This document shows positions 1-8,739 of a DNA stretch of 18,510 bases, piece by piece. The position numbers were made by a program, and so were the translations under genes. Where the stretch lies: contig JAZRZI010000007.1 in the NCBI GenBank assembly GCA_045601325.1, positions 1 through 18,510 on the forward strand, written 5' to 3'. The notes under the pieces are model-generated. The model did not search any database. It was not told the DNA's origin and saw only the letters and a list, made by a program, of their open reading frames with translations. Source of the DNA: JAZRZI01 sp045601325 (GTDB lineage Bacteria > Bacillota_I > Bacilli_A > RFN20 > CAG-826). The stretch's first letter is position 1. The number at the start of each line of letters is the position of its first letter.

Positions 1-2
1 AT

Positions 3-95
3 ATAGGTACAAATCCACAGCATATGAGTGAATTATATCATTGCTGTGAAATGAATAACTCACATGTTCCCAAAGAAAGGAATTATAGATACTAG
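3..95 (+). CDS. Possible 3' end of an upstream gene
   Basis: Reading from base 3, about 30 codons are open up to a TAG at 93-95. The encoded tail is polar and ends in KERNYRY. A run this short can be open by chance, and no family is recognisable. The stretch also contains the inverted repeat at 16-48, so it may instead be an untranslated leader. A longer sequence upstream would be needed to decide. Confidence 0.25.
   Translation: MGTNPQHMSELYHCCEMNNSHVPKERNYRY
16..48. repeat. Inverted repeat upstream of the ABC ATPase gene
   Basis: CACAGCA at 16-22 is perfectly complementary to TGCTGTG at 42-48. The stem extends by ATGA/TCAT if one bulged base is allowed. No T-tract follows, so it does not look like an intrinsic terminator. 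It lies about 95 bases before the ATPase start and could be an operator, or part of the upstream gene. Confidence 0.35.
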
Positions 96-120
96 GTCAT
101 TCAATTCTTTGGTCGAATTC

Positions 121-137
121 TATAATACAAGGTAAAA
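121..137 (+). promoter_or_regulatory. Putative -10 box and ribosome binding site of the ABC ATPase gene
   Basis: A perfect TATAAT lies at 121-126, but no convincing -35 hexamer is seen 15-18 bases upstream. An AAGG ribosome binding core at 129-132 lies about 10 bases before the ATG at 143. The start of transcription would fall close to the ribosome binding site, giving a very short leader. Confidence 0.4.
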
Positions 138-142
138 ATAAT

Positions 143-2050
143 ATGGCAAACATTAAACTAAATCATATTTTTAAAGTCTATCCTAACGGTGTTAAGGCTG
201 TTAATGACTTTTGTTTAGAAATTAATAACGAAGAATTCGTTGTCTTTGTTGGTCCATCTGGATGTGGCAAATCCACAACCTTAAGAATGATTGCAGGTTT
301 AGAAGAAATAACAGCAGGTGAATTATACATTGGAGAAACATATTGTAATGAACTCGAACCAAAAGATAGAGATATCGCAATGGTGTTCCAAAACTACGCC
401 TTATATCCTCATATGACTGTCTACGACAACATGGCCTTTGGTTTAGTTAATAGACACATGCCTAAAGACGAAATTAAAGAAAGAGTTCTCAAGGCCGCTA
501 ATATACTTGGTTTAAACGACTATTTAAATAGAAAACCAAAAGAAATGTCTGGTGGACAATGTCAACGTGTTGCGTTAGGAAGAGCTATTGTTCGTAATCC
601 TAAGGTCTTCTTACTAGATGAGCCTTTAAGTAATTTAGATGCTAAATTACGTGCAACAATGCGTACCGAAATCGCTAAACTACATCAAAAACTTCAAACA
701 ACATTTATTTATGTTACTCATGACCAAGTCGAAGCTATGACTATGGGAGATAGAATTGTTGTTATGAGAGACGGCTTTGTGCAACAAATAGACACTCCTA
801 AAAATTTGTATAGATATCCTAGCAACAAGTTTGTTGCTGGTTTCATTGGCACTCCACAAATGAACTTCTTCAATGCAAAACTATTAAAAAAAGATAACGT
901 GATTTCTATGAATTTGGTTGACGCGAATGTTTCATTAGATTTCGACCAAAAATGTATCCAAAGTATTGATCCAATATATCTTAGTGGTGGTAAAGATGTT
1001 GTCTTTGGTATTAGAAGCGAACACATTTCCATTCATAATCAATTTGAAAATTCTATTAAAGCCAAATGCTCCATTACTCAATTAGAGGAATTAGGCACAG
1101 AAACATTAGTGTATGCTGATTTAAATATTGAGGGAGACAAAGAACAAATCGTTGATAGCGAAATGCTTAAAACAAAGATTGTGTTTAAAGCTAGTGCTGA
1201 TTTCTCCGCTAATACTAACGATATCATAGATATATATCTAGATCTTGAGCACATTCACTTTTTTGACTCAAAGAGCGAACAAACTATTAATCCATTGCTT
1301 CCTAACCATTCAAGAATTAAATGCGTCTTAAAGGGCGGAAAAATAGCAATTGGACAATATATTGTTGATATGCCTTACGCTAAAAATAACTACGAAGATG
1401 GAAATTATGATTTATATGTCCCATCTAACTCCATTTCACTAGGCGATGATATTACTGGAGAGATTATTGATATTATCGATTCATCAAACGGCAAAATGCT
1501 TTATGTTAAGGTTAATGATGATGTTATATTTGTTCCAGTTAACGACATATCTAAATTCAAATTAGGAGGCAAGGTTGGTTTGTCATTAGATAACACCAAA
1601 ATTGATTTCTATTTAAGTGATGAAATTAAATATTCTTCTGTTGATTCACTTAACTATGTTAAAGGTGGATTGTTATTAGAAAAAGGTGTTGATGAAAACA
1701 AACAAAAGACAAAGAAATTGTCATATAAAATTTTTAATACATCTTTTATAACAAAAAACCAATCTGCATATAGAAGCTTTGTTTTAGTAAACGATAAGAG
1801 AATATTCAAGAAAGAATATGAATTTGCTTTCAAACCATGTGATGTATTTATTTCTAATGATGGCGTTTCCGCGATTGTTAAAGAAGTTATGGACTATGGC
1901 AAACTTAAATTCGCAAAAGTCCAAATTGAAAACAATATATTCGCTGTTAAGGTTGATAGCGTTTTAGAAATAGGTAGTGAAGTTAAATTGCAATTTAACA
2001 TTGATAATTTTGAGATATTCAATCCTACTAACAAAGTTCAATTAGTATAG
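143..2050 (+). CDS. ABC transporter ATP-binding protein, MalK/UgpC type, with long C-terminal extension
   Basis: This is the ATPase subunit of an ABC importer of the sugar or glycerol-phosphate class (MalK/MsmK/UgpC). It energises uptake from the cytoplasmic face. The Walker A motif GPSGCGKST is at residues 37-45, Q-loop Gln at 83, signature MSGGQ at 135-139 (Met replaces the usual Leu), Walker B ending in D159-E160, D-loop to D166 and H-loop His193. A TOBE/regulatory region containing GIRSEH follows. Typical MalK proteins have about 370 residues; this one has 635. The extra ~260 residues appear to hold two further TOBE-like beta-rich segments (about residues 400-500 and 550-630). Long ATPases of this kind are known in Mollicutes. 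No permease or binding-protein gene is in the window. The phosphoesterase gene begins 12 bases downstream, so the two are probably co-transcribed. The substrate cannot be assigned. Confidence 0.93.
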   Translation: MANIKLNHIFKVYPNGVKAVNDFCLEINNEEFVVFVGPSGCGKSTTLRMIAGLEEITAGELYIGETYCNELEPKDRDIAMVFQNYALYPHMTVYDNMAFGLVNRHMPKDEIKERVLKAANILGLNDYLNRKPKEMSGGQCQRVALGRAIVRNPKVFLLDEPLSNLDAKLRATMRTEIAKLHQKLQTTFIYVTHDQVEAMTMGDRIVVMRDGFVQQIDTPKNLYRYPSNKFVAGFIGTPQMNFFNAKLLKKDNVISMNLVDANVSLDFDQKCIQSIDPIYLSGGKDVVFGIRSEHISIHNQFENSIKAKCSITQLEELGTETLVYADLNIEGDKEQIVDSEMLKTKIVFKASADFSANTNDIIDIYLDLEHIHFFDSKSEQTINPLLPNHSRIKCVLKGGKIAIGQYIVDMPYAKNNYEDGNYDLYVPSNSISLGDDITGEIIDIIDSSNGKMLYVKVNDDVIFVPVNDISKFKLGGKVGLSLDNTKIDFYLSDEIKYSSVDSLNYVKGGLLLEKGVDENKQKTKKLSYKIFNTSFITKNQSAYRSFVLVNDKRIFKKEYEFAFKPCDVFISNDGVSAIVKEVMDYGKLKFAKVQIENNIFAVKVDSVLEIGSEVKLQFNIDNFEIFNPTNKVQLV

Positions 2051-2062
2051 GGGGGTTATGAT

Positions 2063-4903
2063 ATGAAAAAAAGAAATCTTATTAGTTTATCATTGCTAGC
2101 GTCTTTCTTAGCAATTCCTTGTTTGAATAAAACAAATATGAAAGAAAACAAGGCTGCAGATATCGGTTCTGATGCTTTGTGGATGGATGTTCCTCCTACA
2201 ATAAAACCTGTTGGCGAAGATGAATTCACCTTAGCACTCTTTGGTGACACCCAAAAAACCACTCAAAACGCACCTGCAGTTTTAGAAAGATCATTTGATT
2301 GGCTTGTTGAAAATAAGTCAAACCTTAAACTTAAATACGTATGTGGCTTAGGTGACATTGTTGACGATGTTGATAACGAAGATACAGGTAGAGATAACAT
2401 CGGTGATGACCCAGAAACTCAATTAAGAAATGCTTCTAGTTTCTATAGAAAACTTAAAAACAACGATATTAACTTCTCTCTTATTTTAGGAAACCATGAT
2501 TATGAAGACATGGCGTTCTTCAATAGAAAAATGAACGCTTTTAATGAATATTTTCCTTTGGAAACAACTTACACACCTGCCGCAAACGGAGAAGGCTATC
2601 AAGGTGCGATGAACGACACAATTGAAAATACATACCATTATTTTAATCATGGTAATGATAAATATATGATTCTTTGTCTTGGCCATAATCCAAACGATCA
2701 AATAGTTGATTGGGCCAACCAAGTTTTAAAAGCAAATAAGGATAGAAAAACTATCGTTGTAACACATGGTTACATTGATGGTGGTTCATTTGGCTCCCAA
2801 TCTAATTATCCATATTATTCCTTTTATGCTGGTGGATATGGAGAAAGGGCGCCTCAAGGAGAAAAGGTATTTAAAAAGATTATTTATGAAAACGAAAATG
2901 TCTTTATGCTTTTATGTGGTCACTCTTTAGGACTTGATAACAAGCGTATTGTTCGTAACGATACATATAACAAGTTTGGAAATGTTGTTCATGAATTTAT
3001 GATTAACCCAGCAGATATCGACTTGCCTTGTGGTGGCGATGGTTTAATTGCGTTAATGACATTTAGAAAAGATGGAACAGTAGACACTAATTACTATTCC
3101 CCATATCTTGATAAATATTTCAACCCTGAATCACAATTCACTTTTGATGTCGAAAATCAATTCGTAGAGCCTTCAAAAGAACAAACAATCGTGGAAAAAG
3201 TATATTCATCAGATATGTATGAAAACTATTCATTATATAACCTTGGTTCAGATGCTTTTGGTCAAAAGGCACATTCTTATAGCAATTTAGTTATTGCTAA
3301 CGAAGGCTTGGTTCCAACAAATGATAACGGAAGTATCACATATAAATTTGCCGCTAATAACGGAAGTATAATTAAAGATGCACTTGTCGAATTCAATTAC
3401 TCTTCTACTTCTAGAAAAGGTGGTATTGCTATTTCCACATCTAGAGATGGCATTAACTATCAAATAGTTGACTCATTTGATGGTGTTTCTCAATCAGCTA
3501 GAAAAGAAGCCTCTTCCTATAAAGTTAAAGACCTTTTAAGAGAATATATTTATGATTCAAAAGAATTCTATGTAAGAATCTCTTTCTTAAATCAAAGTGT
3601 CAATAATATTTCATTATCTGATTTCCAAGTTAAAATCCAAACTGTAAAAACAGTATTTAATAACGGCGGTACATTCGGCACATCATTAAACTTTAGTAAT
3701 TATGTTAATTATGATGTCAATGACTGGGCTAGTGACGCTATTTATATTGATGACATGCTAGTTATGGGTGGTTTGCTCGGAACTGGTAGAGCGGATGATT
3801 ATTGCGGAGCTAGAGGTGTTGCTATTTGGCGTTATGATGCACCAGAAGGTTCTACCATCGAATCCCTAACATTTAACGCTAAAGGAAGATTGACATTAAG
3901 TAATAACAACATATTCACCCCCCCATATTGTTTAAAACTTAGCTACAGTGTTAATGGTGGGGAATATGTGACTTATGTCATTGAACAAAAGAGCGGAAAA
4001 ACATCATTCAATTATGATTTGTCTTCTTTTGTTAAAGGCTCTAGTTCGGTACATATTAAACTTGAAATGTGGGGAGATAGCTGGAATTCGGTTGGCTTAA
4101 ACTCTTTATCAATTTCAGGTGGATATAGATATTCGATTAATTACCATTGTGGTGAAGGTACAAATTCCACTAACAATCCAAGTACTTATGGCACAAGCGA
4201 TTCATATGTTTCCTTAGAGGATCCAACTTGCCCACAATATTATGAATTTGGTGGTTGGTATGATAATCCTGAATTTAAAGGCGAACCAATGTATGACATT
4301 CCTGCAGGAACATACGGCAATTTAGATTTATACGCTAAATATGTTCCAATGGTGAGAAACATTACTTACCATCTTAATGGTGGTAAAAACTCCACTAACA
4401 ATCCAAAAACCTTTGAAATAGCCAGTGGTTTAAAATTAGAAAATGCAACCCGTAACGGATATTCATTTAGAGGTTGGTTTGATAACGAAGACTTTGATGG
4501 CGATGCTATTAGCGAGATTGCTATTGGCACGGAATACGATGTCGAACTCTATGCGAAATTCTTAAAGAATTACCGCATTAGCTATGTCACTAATGGTGGT
4601 ACCATCACGCCTGAAGATAAGTTTGATTATTTCACTGAAGAGGATAATTTCGTTCTTCCTATTCCTACTAAACAAAACTATGTGTTTAGAGGTTGGTATT
4701 TAGAAAAGACTTTTGAAAACAAAATTGAAAGCATTCAATTAGGCACAAACGCAGCTTTAATTGTTTATGCTAAGTGGGAGAAAGTTAGCTCATCTAAAGG
4801 ATGTTCTGGAAGTGTTATAGCAACATCTGCTATTACTTCTATAATTTCCTTGTTAGGCATTTCACTTATTTTAGTTAGAAAGAAAGATAACAAATTAGAT
4901 TAG
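2063..4903 (+). CDS. Secreted, membrane-anchored calcineurin-like metallophosphoesterase with three B-repeats
   Basis: An N-terminal signal sequence (residues 1-20) is followed by a calcineurin-like metallophosphoesterase domain at about 55-300. Its metal-ligand motifs are complete: GDTQ (61-64), GDIVD (97-101), GNHD (143-146), TH (234-235) and GH (286-287). A beta-rich region spans about 370-690. Three InlB/Listeria-Bacteroides-type B-repeats follow at about 690-768, 769-835 and 836-905, each ending in a GGW or RGW motif and then YAK. The C-terminus has a hydrophobic segment (about 912-935) and a Lys/Arg tail, so it is probably membrane-anchored with the enzyme outside. There is no LPXTG motif. 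A run of G (2050-2055) serves as ribosome binding site; the ATG at 2058 hits a stop at once, so 2063 is the start. The substrate is unknown: phosphoesters, nucleotides or phospholipids are all possible. No clear terminator is seen downstream. Confidence 0.9.
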   Translation: MKKRNLISLSLLASFLAIPCLNKTNMKENKAADIGSDALWMDVPPTIKPVGEDEFTLALFGDTQKTTQNAPAVLERSFDWLVENKSNLKLKYVCGLGDIVDDVDNEDTGRDNIGDDPETQLRNASSFYRKLKNNDINFSLILGNHDYEDMAFFNRKMNAFNEYFPLETTYTPAANGEGYQGAMNDTIENTYHYFNHGNDKYMILCLGHNPNDQIVDWANQVLKANKDRKTIVVTHGYIDGGSFGSQSNYPYYSFYAGGYGERAPQGEKVFKKIIYENENVFMLLCGHSLGLDNKRIVRNDTYNKFGNVVHEFMINPADIDLPCGGDGLIALMTFRKDGTVDTNYYSPYLDKYFNPESQFTFDVENQFVEPSKEQTIVEKVYSSDMYENYSLYNLGSDAFGQKAHSYSNLVIANEGLVPTNDNGSITYKFAANNGSIIKDALVEFNYSSTSRKGGIAISTSRDGINYQIVDSFDGVSQSARKEASSYKVKDLLREYIYDSKEFYVRISFLNQSVNNISLSDFQVKIQTVKTVFNNGGTFGTSLNFSNYVNYDVNDWASDAIYIDDMLVMGGLLGTGRADDYCGARGVAIWRYDAPEGSTIESLTFNAKGRLTLSNNNIFTPPYCLKLSYSVNGGEYVTYVIEQKSGKTSFNYDLSSFVKGSSSVHIKLEMWGDSWNSVGLNSLSISGGYRYSINYHCGEGTNSTNNPSTYGTSDSYVSLEDPTCPQYYEFGGWYDNPEFKGEPMYDIPAGTYGNLDLYAKYVPMVRNITYHLNGGKNSTNNPKTFEIASGLKLENATRNGYSFRGWFDNEDFDGDAISEIAIGTEYDVELYAKFLKNYRISYVTNGGTITPEDKFDYFTEEDNFVLPIPTKQNYVFRGWYLEKTFENKIESIQLGTNAALIVYAKWEKVSSSKGCSGSVIATSAITSIISLLGISLILVRKKDNKLD

Positions 4904-4957
4904 ATTCCATTTAGGATTGAAGCAATGGCGGAGATTCCTCTCCACAAATATTGTTAA

Positions 4958-5140
4958 CTAGTTTATAATATTATTTGTTTGGATTTGGCTGGGTTTTTGT
5001 CCTAGCCATTTCTTTTGCAAATAATCCAAAAGATTAATAGAAGTATAACAATAAGAGTTATGTCTTCCATTCTCATTCTTTCCTAAACTAATACAATACT
5101 TGTTTTGAGAAATCTCCTTTAAGTAGAAAGTTCTATCCAT
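4958..5140 (-). CDS. Small hypothetical protein, 60 residues
   Basis: I do not recognise this small protein. It is reported because of its translation signal: on the minus strand an exact AGGAGG (5149-5154) sits 8 bases before the ATG. It fills most of a 364-base gap between two larger genes and is divergent from the Rsm22 gene. The product is polar, with aromatic residues and two Cys, begins MDRTFYLKEI and has no membrane segment or signal. The N-terminal 40 residues look like a compact beta-rich domain; the tail is Gln/Asn-rich. The stop is TAG. The alternative is a chance open frame, but a perfect ribosome binding site at ideal spacing argues against it. Confidence 0.55.
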   Translation of the reverse strand: MDRTFYLKEISQNKYCISLGKNENGRHNSYCYTSINLLDYLQKKWLGQKPSQIQTNNIIN

Positions 5141-5196
5141 GGTTAGAACCTCCTACTATGTTAAAAGGAGATTTTTTAAATAATTTTCAAAATAAT

Positions 5197-5222
5197 TTTT
5201 ATTATTACATAGTAATAAAAAA
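5197..5222. promoter_or_regulatory. Palindrome between divergent genes, candidate operator
   Basis: TTATTAC (5202-5208) and GTAATAA (5212-5218) form a perfect 7-bp inverted repeat around a 3-base centre. After one mismatch it extends to about 10 bp as T/A pairs. It lies between the divergent starts at 5140 and 5268, where an operator acting on both would sit. No protein can be assigned to it. AT-richness raises the chance of such palindromes. Confidence 0.35.
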
Positions 5223-5237
5223 TATTTCACCTTATTT

Positions 5238-5268
5238 TTGAGAGATGCTTTGGCTATCATATAAGGTA
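5238..5268 (+). promoter_or_regulatory. Putative promoter of the Rsm22-like gene, possibly leaderless
   Basis: TATCAT at 5255-5260 is followed by 7 bases and then the ATG at 5268. A TTGAGA at 5238-5243 pairs better with TATAAG (5260-5265, spacing 16). Either way transcription would begin at or within the start codon. An AAGG at 5263-5266 is too close to the ATG for a normal Shine-Dalgarno site. Confidence 0.35.
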
Positions 5269-6212
5269 TGAATTTGCCACTAGAAATTAAAAACAAAATT
5301 GAATCTCTTGCAGAATCTTATTCCATTAATGATCTTAAGAAATCTAGCGCTTCTATCAGCGATAAATATCATAGCGAAAGTGGAAAAGGCGAAAGATTAG
5401 TTATCTCTAAAAGAGATGTTTTAACATATGCGATTACTAGGATGCCTGCGACATTTGCGGCTTTAACTAGTGCGTTAGAGCATAGTCTAGTTTATATGGA
5501 AGAAGAAATACATTCGGTGTTAGATTTAGGTTCTGGCACCGGTAGTGGTGTTCTCGCATGTTCATTATTAATAAACAATAAATACGATATTACATGTTTA
5601 GAAAGAGAAGATGAGATGATTGACTTTGTTAAGTCTGACATCGATAATAGGCCAAACTTTATTAAACACGATAATTCAAATGGATTACCAAGTATTCATA
5701 GTGACCTTGTAATTGCATCTTATTTTTTAAATGAATTAGATGATGCTTCTAGAGATGTTGTTTTAAATGATATATGGAATAATGCGAATAAATATATTCT
5801 CATTGTTGAACCTGGAACACCCGAAGCGTTTAAGTTAATTAAATATATTAGAGATTACTATCTATCTAAAGGTGGATGTATTGTTGGCCCTTGTCCACAT
5901 AGTAAATCATGCCCTTTAAGTAAAGATGACTGGTGTCACTTTGTGACTAGAGTAACTAGGTCAAGATTGCATAAATTATTAAAGGACGCAGATGTCCCAT
6001 ATGAAGACGAAAAATTCTCTTATATATGTATTGCGAAGTCACCTTGTAAACATGCCTCAAATCGTCTATTAAGGCACCCAATTATTAAAGGAAACTCGAT
6101 AGCAATATCTGTTTGTAACGAAAACGGAACCAAAATAGATAAAGACGTCACAAAAAAAGATAAAGAAACATTTAAACTGGTTAAGAAACTAAATCCTGGA
6201 GATAGCCTATAA
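5268..6212 (+). CDS. Rsm22-family small-ribosomal-subunit methyltransferase-like protein
   Basis: The family (PF09243; the mitochondrial member is METTL17) acts in small-ribosomal-subunit assembly. Many members are predicted SAM methyltransferases. A SAM-binding glycine motif, VLDLGSGTGSG, lies at about residues 84-94. The hallmark of the family follows: Cys209, Cys215 and Cys223 in GPCPHSKSCPLSKDDWCHF, then the PYEDEKFSY stretch, with a fourth Cys at 260. In studied homologues four such cysteines bind an iron-sulfur cluster; that this holds here is inferred. The N-terminal half includes the RMPATFAAL segment also typical of the family. The length (314 residues) is normal for bacterial members. 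The gene is monocistronic, with divergent and convergent neighbours. The assigned start lacks a normally spaced ribosome binding site but lies right after a -10-like box. Confidence 0.9.
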   Translation: MNLPLEIKNKIESLAESYSINDLKKSSASISDKYHSESGKGERLVISKRDVLTYAITRMPATFAALTSALEHSLVYMEEEIHSVLDLGSGTGSGVLACSLLINNKYDITCLEREDEMIDFVKSDIDNRPNFIKHDNSNGLPSIHSDLVIASYFLNELDDASRDVVLNDIWNNANKYILIVEPGTPEAFKLIKYIRDYYLSKGGCIVGPCPHSKSCPLSKDDWCHFVTRVTRSRLHKLLKDADVPYEDEKFSYICIAKSPCKHASNRLLRHPIIKGNSIAISVCNENGTKIDKDVTKKDKETFKLVKKLNPGDSL

Positions 6213-6243
6213 AAAAAGAGAAATTTATTTCTCTTCTTTTTTT
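6211..6243. terminator. Bidirectional terminator between convergent genes
   Basis: AGAGAAA (6217-6223) pairs with TTTCTCT (6228-6234) around a 4-base loop. An A-tract on the left and a T-tract on the right allow termination on both strands. It overlaps the stop codons of the Rsm22-like gene and of the SpoIIE-type phosphatase gene. Confidence 0.8.
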
Positions 6244-8666
6244 CCATTGTATCTAAACGCTAATACGGTAATGTCATCAAATTGAGGAGCGTCACCTTGG
6301 AATTCTAATATCTTAGCTTTCATGTGATTGTAGATTTCTTTTAGCGGTTTATCTTTGCATTTATTTAGTTCATCAAGGAATCTTTGCTCACCAAACAATT
6401 CGTTGTTGCTATTTGTGGCTTCAGTGACACCGTCGGTGTATAAAATCAAAACATCTCCTGGATTTAATTGCAATTCTTGGTCTTTATATTTGATGCCATC
6501 CATTACACCTAAAACAAGACTCTTTTTATTATCTATGTATTCAAAATCGCTACCATAGCGCATGAGAATTGGTGGGTTATGTCCTGCGTTAGCGAACTTA
6601 ACGTTACCATTAGATAAATCAATATTTGCTTGCCATGCAGTAACAAACATATTGGCTTCATTACCTTCACAGATAGCGGTATTTCCACGTGTAAATGTTT
6701 CCTTTGGTGTAACATCATTTTCACCCAATGCTTTTAATTCTGTTTTTGCGTGCATCATAAACATAGCGGCAGGAATACCTTTACCGGAAACATCCGCGAT
6801 CATGATTACCAAATTACCTTTTTCGGTGTAATAGAAGTCGTAGAAGTCACCACCAACTTCTTTAGCAGGAATGCTATGAGCGTAGATTTCAAATTCATCC
6901 ACTTTAGGGAAATTATTAGGTAACGCTGATAGTTGAATTGTTCTTGCGAATTCAAGTTCTTGGTCAATACGTGCTTCTGCTTCTGCGATATATCTCTTTA
7001 ATGTTTCAACGGTGGAGTTAATACCTGTAGACAAGGCTTCAAACTCTCTAGTGGAATTCTCTTTGACCACTTCATTTAAATCACCCTGAGTAATCAAATT
7101 TAAAGATTTATTGACGCTATGAATTCTTCTCACCACCAAATATTTCATCAACAAGTAAGTCATGATGAATAAAATACCGAATACTAAGACAATACTATCT
7201 GCGTTAACATGAACAGCAAGGTCACGTGTTAAGAACACCTTGTTATAATCCAAAGAGCTAATAACGGAAAAGCCTTCTACGTTTCTATAAGAAAGAAGAA
7301 CCTTTTTGCCGTTGATTTCAGTGGTTAAGTAGTTACCAATTTTTGTTGTTTCTAATAATGTCGCTACTTTGTTTCTAAAATCTTCTGTAAGTTGACCAAA
7401 AACAACGGTGGTGTTAACAAACTCTTTAGTGTTTGTTTCTACGATTGAGAATGATGTAGTGGTGGAAGTTATATATTGATTAATATAATGTCTTGCAAAA
7501 TCTTTAACTTTTTCGTGCATCGTTTGTTGAGTGTAACTATACATAATGTACCTATTAGATATGTGAGCGCATGGGAAAATGACATATCTATTAAGCACTG
7601 TTAAATTGAATGGACAGGCAAGATAATCTGTTTCATAAGTAAACATATCTTCACCATAGTCGATAATTGTTTTAAAGCTTTTAAATCTATCTATTGTGTC
7701 AATGCGTTTACCAATAGCTTCTAAGTTTGTGCTTTCGGTAATTTGATAATCTTTATTAACGATGGAAATGTCGTAAAGAGAATGCTCTTCTTGGATAGTT
7801 TTTAATGAAATTAAACTGCGATATTCATCATCAATTCCTTGCTTGTCCGCTAAAAGAGCATTTATGGAAGCATCAAACAAGTCGCTTTCTGAGTGTGATA
7901 ATGTGTAATCAAATGTATTAACGATGTTTTCTTTGTTGATTTTTGTTTGCACATTATATGTTGTGAAATAAGCACCCAAAAACGACACAATGATAGTGCC
8001 GAGAAGAGCATATTGAACAATGTTACTGATTCTTGGTTTTTTTCTTATGTCAATTAAAGGTGCTTTGTATAAAAAATAGTGAATGACTAATAAAGCAGAA
8101 GCGGAACCAAACACAGATAATGAGTTCGCTAACACCATCGGCATAGTAGCGGCTTTTAAAACCTCCAACACTGTTTCAGGGTCGTTTGTGTGGGTGAAAT
8201 ACACCATGGACATATGGAACATTTCAATAATGACTGTAAAACAGAAGCAGAATAATGGCGATGGTCTTCTATCATCAAAGATAAACTTTCTAATAAACGC
8301 TGCATAAAAACCTGCAAGTGCGGTAGTAACAGAACATGCAACGACTGTATATCTACCAGTGTTCCAAATATACGCTAAAGCTCTTTCGATACCACCGATT
8401 AATCCGGCGATAATTCCAGCAGGACCTCCAAAGAAGAAACCAGCAGCTAAAGGAGCGGCATCTCTAGCGTTAAGCATTGCCCCAGTAATTGGAACACCTT
8501 TTTCGGTTCCAAATATTGCGGCAGCACCAAAAACAACACCGATGATGACTTGTCTAACCATAAATGGAAGTTTGTTAAATTTTGTCTTTCTTTCCAAAAG
8601 ATAAAAAACAATTGTTAAAACAATTGCGATACAAGATACGAGAAATAAATCAAAAAAAGTTTTCAT
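6225..8666 (-). CDS. 5TMR-LYT membrane sensor fused to SpoIIE/RsbU-type PP2C phosphatase
   Basis: This is a membrane-bound signalling phosphatase. The N-terminal ~200 residues are a 5TM receptor domain of the LytS type, with the hallmark NARDAAPLAAG at 66-76 and a following Gly-rich GGPAG helix. A further membrane segment (about 208-230) leads to an extracytoplasmic, Cache-like region (about 230-487). Then come a membrane helix (about 488-510), a HAMP-like linker and coiled coil (about 512-590), and a SpoIIE PP2C domain. Metal-binding acidic residues are all present: D607 and D610 in GGDFYD, D625 in IADVSGKG, D745 in YTDGVTEA, D797-D798 in DDITVL. Such enzymes usually dephosphorylate anti-anti-sigma (STAS) proteins; no STAS or anti-sigma gene lies nearby, so the target is elsewhere. 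No Shine-Dalgarno site precedes the ATG, but the first membrane helix supports this start. Confidence 0.93.
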   Translation of the reverse strand: MKTFFDLFLVSCIAIVLTIVFYLLERKTKFNKLPFMVRQVIIGVVFGAAAIFGTEKGVPITGAMLNARDAAPLAAGFFFGGPAGIIAGLIGGIERALAYIWNTGRYTVVACSVTTALAGFYAAFIRKFIFDDRRPSPLFCFCFTVIIEMFHMSMVYFTHTNDPETVLEVLKAATMPMVLANSLSVFGSASALLVIHYFLYKAPLIDIRKKPRISNIVQYALLGTIIVSFLGAYFTTYNVQTKINKENIVNTFDYTLSHSESDLFDASINALLADKQGIDDEYRSLISLKTIQEEHSLYDISIVNKDYQITESTNLEAIGKRIDTIDRFKSFKTIIDYGEDMFTYETDYLACPFNLTVLNRYVIFPCAHISNRYIMYSYTQQTMHEKVKDFARHYINQYITSTTTSFSIVETNTKEFVNTTVVFGQLTEDFRNKVATLLETTKIGNYLTTEINGKKVLLSYRNVEGFSVISSLDYNKVFLTRDLAVHVNADSIVLVFGILFIMTYLLMKYLVVRRIHSVNKSLNLITQGDLNEVVKENSTREFEALSTGINSTVETLKRYIAEAEARIDQELEFARTIQLSALPNNFPKVDEFEIYAHSIPAKEVGGDFYDFYYTEKGNLVIMIADVSGKGIPAAMFMMHAKTELKALGENDVTPKETFTRGNTAICEGNEANMFVTAWQANIDLSNGNVKFANAGHNPPILMRYGSDFEYIDNKKSLVLGVMDGIKYKDQELQLNPGDVLILYTDGVTEATNSNNELFGEQRFLDELNKCKDKPLKEIYNHMKAKILEFQGDAPQFDDITVLAFRYNGKKEEK

Positions 8667-8739
8667 AATTACACTAATAAATTACACGAAATTTATTACG
8701 AAAACTATAAAAATATCAAAAATATTAAATATTTTAAGA

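Noticed and set aside
718..1032. Minus-strand open frame of 104 codons inside the ABC ATPase gene
   Set aside because: It is antisense to a strongly conserved coding region and shows no independent signals.
4987..5007. GGCTGGG/CCTAGCC hairpin as terminator of the phosphoesterase gene
   Set aside because: It lies over 80 bases downstream of the stop, inside the minus-strand small ORF, and the following tract is only partly T.
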